Assembly: GCA_964509425.1 (NCBI GenBank)
Contig: CAZDWZ010000015.1
Coordinates: forward strand, 1-64,000
Direction: 5' to 3'
From: CAZDWZ01 sp964509425
GTDB taxonomy: Bacteria > Bdellovibrionota_C > UBA2361 > SZUA-149 > CAZDWZ01
Length of the DNA stretch: 64,000 bases
This document shows, one piece after another, positions 34,319-41,577 of this stretch. Under the pieces are notes generated by a model that did no database searches, was not told where the DNA came from, and saw nothing but the letters and a program-made list of their open reading frames with translations. A program made the translations under genes and the position numbers. Position 1 is the first letter of the stretch; the number at the start of each line of letters is the position of its first letter.

Positions 34319-35161
34319 CTACATTTTGCCTGCGAGAAACTGTGCCGCCTGTGCCGCCCCAGCGTAGCGATCACGAACTTTCTTCGCCGCACATTTTTCG
34401 ATAAATACATCAACCCATTTTGGAACGCTGGTGTGCTTGGCTCTCAGCTTCGGAACCGGGGACTGAATGTGCATGTCCGCAAGCGTGAGGTAGTTCTCGT
34501 GGTAAAAAGGCTTGTCACCGGAGAATAGCTCGAACGCAATGATACCCAGGGCATAGACATCGCAACGCCCATCAAGTTTTTCGCCGCGAAGCTGCTCGGG
34601 CGCCATATAGCAGGGAGTTCCGACCGTCTCGCCGGTCGCGGTGAATCCCTTCTCTCCGAGTAGCGATCTCGCGAGACCGAAATCGGCGATCTTCACTCGA
34701 CCGTTGTAATCGAGAAGAATGTTCTCCGGTTTTAGGTCACGATGAATGACGTCCATCTCATGTGCATGCGCGAGGCCGAGCGCAGTCTGATGCAACACTT
34801 TGATTCGCCACTCATCGGTGAGCGCTGATTTCTCGCGAGGAATAATATGCGAACGCAGGTCCGAGCCTGCAACATATTCCATCGAGATAAAGGATTGCCC
34901 TTGTGCCGTTGTGCCTAAGTCGTGAATACGCACAATCGAGGGATGGCTGAGCCGACGAGCAAGAATGACTTCGTTCCGAAACCGGGCGACGGTGATTTCA
35001 TCCATTGCCTGGTGGGAGTGAAGCACTTTAATGACGCAAATCTCGTTGTCGAGCGCCCGGTCAATCACCTTGACGACAATGCCCATCGAGCCCGAGCCGA
35101 GCAGCGATTGCACCTCATACCGGTTATTCAGAACCGTTCCCGGTCGAATCGCTCCTTGCAC
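34319..35161 (-). CDS. Soluble Ser/Thr protein kinase
   Basis: Kinase of 280 residues consisting of little more than the catalytic domain: glycine loop GSGSMGIV, Lys45, HRDLKPEN with Asp142, DFG at 160-162, GTPCYMAPEQ. No membrane span or sensor domain. It is similar in style to the kinase domain at 32320, with which it converges (28 bp between stops), suggesting an old duplication. The next gene upstream on the same strand (35180-36031) is a membrane protein 18 bp away and probably in the same transcript. Confidence 0.93.
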   Translation of the reverse strand: MQGAIRPGTVLNNRYEVQSLLGSGSMGIVVKVIDRALDNEICVIKVLHSHQAMDEITVARFRNEVILARRLSHPSIVRIHDLGTTAQGQSFISMEYVAGSDLRSHIIPREKSALTDEWRIKVLHQTALGLAHAHEMDVIHRDLKPENILLDYNGRVKIADFGLARSLLGEKGFTATGETVGTPCYMAPEQLRGEKLDGRCDVYALGIIAFELFSGDKPFYHENYLTLADMHIQSPVPKLRAKHTSVPKWVDVFIEKCAAKKVRDRYAGAAQAAQFLAGKM

Positions 35162-35179
35162 CCGCTTCTCCTTGAACTC

Positions 35180-36031
35180 TCAGCTTTCGCTGCGTTGAAA
35201 CCAGAACATTGCCGCTGAGATAAAACCCGTTACCAAGCTGATGACAAGAGATAATTGCGCATTGCGATATCGTTTGTCGGGACTGTCTCCGTAAACCAAA
35301 AGAGCGGTTTCAGCGGAGATTGGCGCCGACGCATTCTGCCAGTGCGCGACGACGTCGCCTGGAATTCCGGATGGGTCGCTGAGACCGCTCTTCGGCGTCT
35401 TTGCATTCGCCAGGAGTTTTAAATCGCTCTTCCCAAGTTCGACGACGATTTTTACCGCCTGACCCGGCTGCCACGAGTCGGAAACGAGAGGAACATAGAA
35501 ATGCTCCGTTCCCTTCCTCGTCCAGACACGTTGCTCTTTGAAGAGCAGCTTTCCTTGAATCGCCCACCATCGTCCGGCGGGAAAGCTTTCCGTTCCGGAC
35601 TCTATCGCACCGAGCCGCACGGTTTCGCGAGGTCCGACGCTCGTGGCCACATAATACTGATACGCTGCGACGAAGATGAACCCAACGCTCAGCAAAGCAG
35701 CCTGTCCGCGATGGGTGTGGAGAAGGTTTGCAAGCTCTTTCAGGTCAAGCTTCGAAGCGGGCCGTTCGTCCGGCCGAGGCGGAAGGCCCGATTCCGACTT
35801 CGGGCCGAGCGCCATCGCCAGCAGTACCGCAAACACGAGATACAAAATAAGAAAGGCGAAGAAGAACGACCAGAACACCTCGTAGAGACCGAATAGCTTT
35901 ATTTGAAGCTCGGCGAGCCATCGGAACAACCCCCAATACGCATACGCCCCATACGCGGAGACAAGGAAGGCGGTTCCGGCCGCAATGGCTTGATGTCCTT
36001 GGTTTAATCGTTCAAAGAACTGTTTCGGCAT
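35180..36031 (-). CDS. Membrane protein of unknown function upstream of the kinase
   Basis: Protein of about 283 residues from ATG 36031 (MPKQFFERL, with AGGTG 5 bp upstream); a start at 36070 is also open. Three or four hydrophobic helices: QAIAAGTAFLVSAYGAYAYW, YEVFWSFFFAFLILYLVFAV, AALLSVGFIFVAAYQYYVAT and, at the end, LSLVISLVTGFISAAMFWF. Between the last two lies a soluble domain of about 100 residues, probably periplasmic. No family recognised. Cotranscription with the kinase at 34319 is likely from the 18-bp gap. Confidence 0.7.
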   Translation of the reverse strand: MPKQFFERLNQGHQAIAAGTAFLVSAYGAYAYWGLFRWLAELQIKLFGLYEVFWSFFFAFLILYLVFAVLLAMALGPKSESGLPPRPDERPASKLDLKELANLLHTHRGQAALLSVGFIFVAAYQYYVATSVGPRETVRLGAIESGTESFPAGRWWAIQGKLLFKEQRVWTRKGTEHFYVPLVSDSWQPGQAVKIVVELGKSDLKLLANAKTPKSGLSDPSGIPGDVVAHWQNASAPISAETALLVYGDSPDKRYRNAQLSLVISLVTGFISAAMFWFQRSES

Positions 36032-36187
36032 TTTGCACCTATCGGCGACGACTGGCTTTCTCTCAAGCAAATCAGAGGGTTAAATGAGCAAACGACGGAC
36101 ATGAGTTTGTTTCACTCAAGGTCCTGGTGTAATCCCCCTCCTCCGACTTCTCGTTCTTTCATTTCTTACTTCGGGTCCAAGCTATTT

Positions 36188-36598
36188 GCGTCTGTCTCAA
36201 ACCGAGATCCCGGAGGTTCTATGCGCGGGTTAATGCTTCTCTTCGTCGTCGTTTGGCTGTTCGCGAACTCGTTCCTCGTGCCCCAACTGTTCCCCAGAAG
36301 CGTGTTCGTCGACCACTTCGACACGCTGCTCGTGACGACCGTCGTCGTGCTCGCCATCTCGTTCCTCTTTTCGGAAGCGAGGTGGGAGGCGTCGATCCTG
36401 TGGTTCTTCATTTTCGTCATGGCCATCCCTTTTAGCCCGGAGGTCACCGGCGGAGTGTTGATGGGGTGGCTCCTCGGAACGTGTCGCAAGCGAATCTTTC
36501 TCAAAGGGGAAGAGGAGGTTCAATGAATTCCCCTCCCGGCGGCGGTCTGTCTCAACCACTTCAGCCCTCCGGAGGGGCCGATCGGTTGAGACAGACGC
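36188..36598. repeat. Flanking inverted repeats and cruciform of island 3
   Basis: GCGTCTGTCTCAAACCGA (36188-36205) before the gene and TCGGTTGAGACAGACGC (36582-36598) after it are inverted copies differing by one A. A third copy, GTCTGTCTCAACC (36545-36557), pairs with the right copy to form a 13-bp stem that itself encloses the palindrome CCCTCCGGAGGG. There is no U-tail, so it is not a plain terminator. The left copy could pair with the right arm in RNA instead of the middle copy, or the set could be mobile-element ends. Confidence 0.75.
36221..36526 (+). CDS. Small membrane protein in inverted-repeat island 3
   Basis: Protein of 101 residues, start ATG 36221 with CGGAGG 4 bp upstream. 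Three to four membrane helices (GLMLLFVVVWLFANSFLV, TLLVTTVVVLAISFLF, WEASILWFFIFVMAIPF, GGVLMGWLLG) and a basic, then acidic, C-terminus (CRKRIFLKGEEEVQ). No family recognised. Codon use is richer in G/C than in the neighbours, and the gene lies inside an inverted-repeat pair (36188 and 36582). Small size and membrane nature allow holin- or toxin-like roles, but there is no motif evidence for either. An upstream in-frame ATG at 36101 runs through low-quality sequence. Confidence 0.6.
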   Translation: MRGLMLLFVVVWLFANSFLVPQLFPRSVFVDHFDTLLVTTVVVLAISFLFSEARWEASILWFFIFVMAIPFSPEVTGGVLMGWLLGTCRKRIFLKGEEEVQ

Positions 36599-36693
36599 GT
36601 CACTCTCGCTGAAAAAAATCCTCGCACCGCGATTCAGTTGAAACGAGATCGATCCGGTGCTCAGAAGTACTCTTAGGAGAACCTTTCAAACCG

Positions 36694-36734
36694 GGTGACA
36701 ATTTTTGTCGTGGTGACAAATCTTTTTTGTCACC
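36694..36734 (+). promoter_or_regulatory. Two inverted-repeat activator sites upstream of the sigma-54 promoter
   Basis: GGTGACAAA (36712-36720) and TTTGTCACC (36726-36734) form a perfect 9-bp inverted repeat with a 5-bp spacer. A second, shorter one, GACAA-TTT-TTGTC, lies at 36697-36709. They stand 100-140 bp upstream of the -24 element, the usual place for NtrC-type enhancer-binding proteins such as PilR. Confidence 0.65.
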
Positions 36735-36834
36735 TGTGAGATCCCCGTATTTGTTCGTGAAATTTTCTTCAGTGTTTTCGAATTGAGCAAAATCAAATCG
36801 ACCCCGTTTCAACAAAAAACTCAACGAACAGACC

Positions 36835-36852
36835 TTGGCACGGCACTTGCTT
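36835..36852 (+). promoter_or_regulatory. Sigma-54 (-24/-12) promoter of the pilin gene
   Basis: TTGGCACGGCACTTGCTT matches the consensus TGGCAC-N5-TTGC, with GG and GC separated by the required 10 bp. It lies 97 bp upstream of the pilin start, so transcription would begin near 36862. Pilin genes under sigma-54 and PilR are known in Pseudomonas and Geobacter. Confidence 0.85.
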
Positions 36853-36948
36853 AACTCATCTATAAGACAATGAGATTGGCGAAGGCAAACTTTCGGAATC
36901 TCACAGAATTCTCAAATTTCAAAAGTCGAAACGAAAAAACGGTGACCT

Positions 36949-37416
36949 ATGAATCAGCAAGCAGAAAACAAACGGCAAGCAGGCTTCACTCTCATAGAGC
37001 TGCTGGTGATGATCGCCGCTTCCGGGATAATGGCCGCCATCGCGCTGCCTCGGTTTGATGCCTATAAGACCCGCTCATTTAATACCAAGGCGCAGAACGA
37101 CCTTCGGAGCGCACTCGTCGCTGAAGAGACCTATTTCGTAAATCACGATGAATATCTCGCTTGTGATACTGAGAGCTTCCCATGCGCCGGCTCGCTCCCC
37201 GGCTTCTTTGCCCTAAACGATGGAGTTCGACTCCAAATCGCGGCGGTGCCAAGCAAAGCCGGCGGCATCAATAACGCGTATGTGGCGGCAAGCTGCCATC
37301 AGACAGGTGACGCGCTCTTCACCTTCGACTCCGGCTCATTTACGCCAAATTTTCCGGTCGGCACGATATCCTCGTATCCTGCCTCGTCGCTCGCGACTTG
37401 TGGCGACCTGACCTAA
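36949..37416 (+). CDS. Type IV pilin-like protein
   Basis: Prepilin of 155 residues. A short charged leader MNQQAENKRQAG ends in Gly, followed by the cleavage site and FTLIELLVMIAASGIMAAIALPRF, with the usual Phe+1 and Glu+5. The body has a pilin-like small C-terminal domain with two cysteine pairs (CDTESFPC, then CHQTGD and ATCGDL). Length and shape suit a major or minor type IV pilin. No other pilus genes are adjacent. A sigma-54 promoter with two activator sites stands upstream, which points to a regulated, abundant product. Confidence 0.9.
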   Translation: MNQQAENKRQAGFTLIELLVMIAASGIMAAIALPRFDAYKTRSFNTKAQNDLRSALVAEETYFVNHDEYLACDTESFPCAGSLPGFFALNDGVRLQIAAVPSKAGGINNAYVAASCHQTGDALFTFDSGSFTPNFPVGTISSYPASSLATCGDLT

Positions 37417-37488
37417 ATTAGTTCGGGGATGATACCGCGGACTAATCGGCGGCAGCACTAGTTCTCTCGTACGTTGTATTTGTTCACG

Positions 37489-37523
37489 GGCCCGGGAGAG
37501 ACCCCCTAGCACTCTCCCGGGCC
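37489..37523. terminator. Bidirectional hairpin between the pilin and MFS genes
   Basis: Stem GGCCCGGGAGAG (37489-37500) and CTCTCCCGGGCC (37512-37523) with an 11-nt loop. It overlaps the last codons of the MFS gene and lies 73 bp after the pilin stop, so it can serve both converging transcripts. Confidence 0.65.
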
Positions 37524-38738
37524 ACTTTCTGGTCCTCGCTCAGGCGTCACGAGTGGAGAGATGGCGACCCACAGAAAAGACGTCACCGAACCGATCGCGC
37601 CGGCGAGAAGAGTAACCTCTAGCCCGAACCGGCTCCCCCAGTAACCACCGATGAATCCTCCGATGGGGAGGCTGCCCATGATGAAAAACTTCATCGTGGC
37701 ATTCATTCGTCCCTGCAGGTGGTTCGGAGTGATACTTTGCCGGAGGCTCACTTGGTTGATGTCATAGATGACAATCGAAAACGCCTGCAGCATCTGTCCA
37801 AAAATCAACACCGGATACGCTGATGCCGGAAAAATTGATGCCAATGGGAGGGCGAATGAGGCAAGCCCGAATACGAAGGCTCCGAGGATGATCGTGGGCC
37901 CTATTCCAAAAAACTTTGTCACGCGAGCACACGCAAGCGCCCCGAGTAAACCGCCGGCGCCGCCGAGGCCAAACAGTACGCCAATCGCGAGCTCATCATA
38001 CCCCAGGTTTCGGCGAAGGATGAGAATGAAAATCGAATTCTGAATCATCCAGAAAAAGTTGAGCGAAGATGTCGTGAGCGCGATCGCCCGAAGGATCGGA
38101 TTCCCGAGAACAACTCCGAGGCCCTCTCGAATATCCGAGACGACGCTTCGCCCAGGGGGTGGAAGCTTCTCCTCTTCCGTCTCTTTGATGCCCAGAAGAA
38201 AGAGTGCCGAAAGCAAATAGGAGAGACAGTCGATGATGATTGTCACCGGTGCGGAGAGCAGGCGTATCAAGGCTCCGGCGATAGCGGGGCCGGTGAGTTG
38301 TGCGATATTCCGACTCACTTCGAGCTTGCTATTTGCCGATGTAAGCTGCTCCTTCGAAACCAGGCTCGGGAGATACGCCTGGTAGGCGACGTCAAAAAAC
38401 GCCGTCAAAACCCCAGCCAAGAAGGCAACCACATACAGGTGCGTCAGCGTGAGAGTGGAATAGAATACGGCGAGGGGAATCGTCGCGAGAAGCAGTCCAC
38501 GGCCGAGATCGGTAACGATTAACATCCGTCGCCGCGGAATCCGATCGACGGCGACACCCACGCCGAGCCCGAGGAGCAGAAACGAAGCGGTATGGAGCGC
38601 ACCGAGTATGCCCATTTGATAGGCATCGGCGCGAAGCAACGACTCGGCGGTTAAGGCGAGTGCGAGCATGGTAATCTGCGAACCAAATTGCGAGATGGTT
38701 TGCCCGATCCAGAGCTTTAGAAAATTTTGATCATTCAA
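37506..38738 (-). CDS. MFS exporter (EntS-like)
   Basis: Major facilitator of 410 residues with about 12 helices, of the MFS_3/enterobactin-exporter-like group. Marks are FLKLWIGQTISQFGSQITMLAL at the start, GVGVAVDRIPRRRMLIVTDLGRGLLL (the loop 2-3 motif) and AFFDVAYQAYLPSLVSKEQL, followed by NSKLEVSRNIAQLTGPAIAG. Such proteins export siderophores, drugs or macrolides; the substrate cannot be deduced. It is followed upstream by an unknown gene on the same strand 48 bp away. Confidence 0.9.
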   Translation of the reverse strand: MNDQNFLKLWIGQTISQFGSQITMLALALTAESLLRADAYQMGILGALHTASFLLLGLGVGVAVDRIPRRRMLIVTDLGRGLLLATIPLAVFYSTLTLTHLYVVAFLAGVLTAFFDVAYQAYLPSLVSKEQLTSANSKLEVSRNIAQLTGPAIAGALIRLLSAPVTIIIDCLSYLLSALFLLGIKETEEEKLPPPGRSVVSDIREGLGVVLGNPILRAIALTTSSLNFFWMIQNSIFILILRRNLGYDELAIGVLFGLGGAGGLLGALACARVTKFFGIGPTIILGAFVFGLASFALPLASIFPASAYPVLIFGQMLQAFSIVIYDINQVSLRQSITPNHLQGRMNATMKFFIMGSLPIGGFIGGYWGSRFGLEVTLLAGAIGSVTSFLWVAISPLVTPERGPESGPGEC

Positions 38739-38786
38739 TCGGGCAAGAACGTAACATACTTTGAGCGTATGAAAACACGTTGAATG

Positions 38787-39857
38787 CTACGTTTCAGGGA
38801 AAGGAGCTGCCCACTCGCGCTCGAGACGGTCTCTCAATGCCAGTAATGACGCTTCGGATTCCACCGCCGAAAAGGTTCTCCCGGGCACTATTCCGTCGAA
38901 CACCGGAGGCAGTTTCGAGCAGTCTGCGACTTGAGAATAAAAGCCTGAGAGTGATTCCAGTTTGAACGTCACGGGATACAGAAGCTCGCCTCCCGAAAAT
39001 GAATATGGAGCAGCGAACCCGCCGAGGTCGCATACCAATTCTCGGAAATACCGGGCCGCTCGAAGAAACTCCCGGCACGAGCGTTTCCAATCCGCTTTCT
39101 CGAGACTCGAAGCTCCGGGATTGGCGAGCCGGAGAGTCAACGGACGCTCCCGAATAATCAGGGGAGAGCCATCGGGACGAAGTATGGTTCGTCCGTCCGC
39201 GTCCGCACAAATTTTCGGAATTTCATAACTGACGAGACCCATTCCGTTCAACAAACATGCGAGATTCAAGTCCTCGAGCATGTCGTAGTTCAGTGAAAGG
39301 TGGAACTCCAACACGGGTGCTCTTTCTCCCCGCCGTGCATCAAGATTTTTGAGATTCACGCTGAAGGGGAGATGCCGATGTTTTCCCTCTGCATCGCGAA
39401 ACGTTGTTTCGAGTGGTCCGCTGGAAGCGGCGAGCGGACATAATTTCTCAAAGAGCTTACGATTGAACGGCTTTGAAGCAGAGAGAATTGGCCGATCGCT
39501 GTGAACAGTCTCCGACTCCAGATACCCTTCAAGCTTGAAGCGCTTCATCACCTGCCGTGCACGACGAAATGATTCTCGCACTTCCAAAGCGTTGTCCGTT
39601 TTCACGGTCCAAGTCTCCGGCTCGGACTCGTCAAACATTTTTTCGGCGAAGACTGCGTTTGGAGTCGAGCCTTGTGCGTAGCTGAAGCAATTGACCGAGA
39701 TATGAGAACGGGAGAATCCGGCTTTGAGCAGGACCTCGGAGCCCTCGGGCCCCACCGCGCTTCGAGTGTCGAGATGAACGTGATGACGAAAAAATTTATT
39801 CCTCGGGGTGAGTCGCTTCACATGAAGAGTCGGGTCGTGCGTGGTGGGTGGATTCAT
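38787..39857 (-). CDS. Hypothetical protein divergent from a TrmB-like regulator
   Basis: Soluble protein of about 356 residues from ATG 39857 (MNPPTTH); the frame is open to 39911. No signal peptide or membrane span. Segments such as LKAGFSRSHISVNCFSYAQG, YDMLEDLNLACLLNGMGLVSYEIPKICADADGRTIL and FSGGELLYPVTFKLESLSGF belong to no family that I know. It is divergent from the regulator at 40031 with a 173-bp shared upstream region and lies 48 bp before the MFS exporter on the same strand, so the exporter and this gene may form a regulated unit. Confidence 0.65.
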   Translation of the reverse strand: MNPPTTHDPTLHVKRLTPRNKFFRHHVHLDTRSAVGPEGSEVLLKAGFSRSHISVNCFSYAQGSTPNAVFAEKMFDESEPETWTVKTDNALEVRESFRRARQVMKRFKLEGYLESETVHSDRPILSASKPFNRKLFEKLCPLAASSGPLETTFRDAEGKHRHLPFSVNLKNLDARRGERAPVLEFHLSLNYDMLEDLNLACLLNGMGLVSYEIPKICADADGRTILRPDGSPLIIRERPLTLRLANPGASSLEKADWKRSCREFLRAARYFRELVCDLGGFAAPYSFSGGELLYPVTFKLESLSGFYSQVADCSKLPPVFDGIVPGRTFSAVESEASLLALRDRLEREWAAPFPET

Positions 39858-40030
39858 GAACAGAGTCCTTCGAGAGAAAATTTTTGCGCGCGCAGGCGTA
39901 TGCCGCGTCATGGGCAGACGAGGAGTTTATAGTTGTCCCGGGATCACGCGTGGAAACTTTCGATTCTTTTCCCCAAAACTGTGATAATATTGAGAGATTA
40001 TTGAATTTTTATTTGTGGCTTTTTTCGACA

Positions 40031-40762
40031 ATGAATCGTCAGCGAATTCACAAACTTCTTCGGGACTCCGGCCTGACGGAAAAACAATCCGTGGCCTACT
40101 TCGCGGCTCTGCAACTCGGAAGGGCTTCGATCCGAGAACTGGCTTCACGCTCCGGCCTTAATCGAACGACGCTCTACGACATTGTCGATCAGCTGTGTTC
40201 ACTCGGGTTGCTCGCGAAGGAAGGCAAGGGATGGGGCATCACCTTTATCGCCGCTCCGCCGGAGTCGCTTCGAAGGCTTCTGGAAGCAAAAAATCTGGCG
40301 TTGGAGAACGCCTTACCCGAACTAAACGCATTGTACTCCGCAGGACCATTACAGGGAGAAGTGAGCCGGGTCGACGGCACGGACGGCATTCGAAGCGCCT
40401 ACATGACGACGCTGGGTGAAACACGTCTAGATGATTTTTATCTCGTGATGAGCGATCTGGAGAAGTGGCTGTCACGCGACCCAGACTTCTTTCGTGAATT
40501 CGCCCGGAAGCGAAGCCGGAGGATTAAAGGAACGAGACTCTTGGCCGTACCGAGTCCACACGCTGAACTTCGGCGACGCGAAGGAGACAATCTGAGGCTG
40601 CTTCCAGCCTCAATGAAACTCCAAATCAACCTTGTGATTACGCCTCAGCGAGTGCTCCTGCATCAAACGTCGGCCCCGGAGCATTTACTCATCTTTACGG
40701 GAACTCCGGTCATCGAGATGCAACGCCAAATTTTCGAAGTGCTTTGGCACCAGGCAAAGTGA
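40031..40762 (+). CDS. TrmB-like transcriptional regulator
   Basis: DNA-binding regulator of 243 residues, start ATG 40031 (MNRQRIHKL); upstream in-frame codons lie in AT-rich leader DNA. The N-terminal winged helix is of the TrmB type: DSGLTEKQSVAYFAALQLGRASIRELASRSGLNRTTLYDIVDQL, followed by a coiled segment (EAKNLALENALPELNALYS). The C-terminal part resembles the phospholipase D-like effector domain of TrmB proteins in size and beta content. It probably controls the divergent gene at 38787 and possibly the exporter. Ligand unknown. Confidence 0.83.
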   Translation: MNRQRIHKLLRDSGLTEKQSVAYFAALQLGRASIRELASRSGLNRTTLYDIVDQLCSLGLLAKEGKGWGITFIAAPPESLRRLLEAKNLALENALPELNALYSAGPLQGEVSRVDGTDGIRSAYMTTLGETRLDDFYLVMSDLEKWLSRDPDFFREFARKRSRRIKGTRLLAVPSPHAELRRREGDNLRLLPASMKLQINLVITPQRVLLHQTSAPEHLLIFTGTPVIEMQRQIFEVLWHQAK

Positions 40763-40786
40763 TTGAGCGCCTCGACCGTTGATTGC

Positions 40787-41161
40787 TCACCGTTTAACGT
40801 TTGGCATCACCGGGGGAGACGGCGGCTGGACAGGCGGACGCACCGTATTAATCTCAGGGACTACGGGACCTGGAGGACGAATCGAACCAACCGGCGGGCG
40901 AACAGCTTCGGACGGTGGAGAGACCACATCAACTCGCGGCCGAACGAGTCGAGAGTTCAATTCAGCATCCGCCTCGTTGCCGTTATCCCAGGTTCCGCCG
41001 TCAGCGGCTTCCAATTCATCTGCTGCGTCATCAGGCGGCGGCTTCGGGCGAGAGAACGAGGACTGTCCGAACGTCGGATCGACCGTAAGAAAAAGCGCAG
41101 CAAGCCCGAGATACATCAGCGTCGCAAAACGAAGTTCTCTAAAGAATTGGGAGGTTTTCAT
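40787..41161 (-). CDS. Small secreted proline-rich protein
   Basis: About 124 residues from ATG 41161 (MKTSQFF, GAGG 6 bp upstream). Signal peptide MYLGLAALFLTVDPTFGQ, then an acidic region (PDDAADELEAADGG) and a Pro/Val-rich tail with repeats such as VRPPVGSIRPPGPVVPE and VRPPVQPP. Low-complexity proline tails of this type usually span or decorate the envelope. No family recognised. Convergent with the TrmB-like gene. Confidence 0.6.
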   Translation of the reverse strand: MKTSQFFRELRFATLMYLGLAALFLTVDPTFGQSSFSRPKPPPDDAADELEAADGGTWDNGNEADAELNSRLVRPRVDVVSPPSEAVRPPVGSIRPPGPVVPEINTVRPPVQPPSPPVMPNVKR

Positions 41162-41577
41162 GACGGCCTCGTTTTTTGGTCCCGGAAACCCGGGGACTGG
41201 CGGCTCACACGACAATGAATCTACGCCATCCGGGAAAAAGGCTCCATGATCGGCCTTTCGTTTCCGCGAGTTCAGGCGTCCTTCCGAGCTCTTAAGCGGA
41301 AAGACATTGTAGACTCGAGCGGCTTTGCGGGCGGGGTCTGAGGCAAACCGGCAAAAGGACTGCGAACAAGCCCGTAGTCACAGGACATGGGACACGGGAG
41401 GTTCTCTGCCGAATCTCGTTAAAGCGTTGCAGCCGATGTGAGCCAGATCAGGTTACGGAAACTAGGAGTGGCCGAAGCCCTTGTAGAAAAATATCGTCCA
41501 TGCTCCTTTCGCCGAAAGGCCCGCACTCGAGAAACCGTCGCCGCCTCCAGGGTAATCGTCGACCTCCGACACTGATT
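41162..41577. other. Intergenic region before the signalling module
   Basis: No convincing gene in 416 bp. The segment 41335-41400 contains GGCAAACC and AACAAGCCC, faintly like a GEMM (c-di-GMP) aptamer, but the stems do not form. An in-frame ATG at 41500 would lengthen the next kinase by 26 low-complexity residues. Confidence 0.4.

Noticed and set aside
41335..41400. Possible c-di-GMP (GEMM) riboswitch
   Set aside because: GGCAAACC and AACAAGCCC recall the aptamer, but the paired stems and the GACGCAAAGCC block are not formed. A covariance search would settle it.
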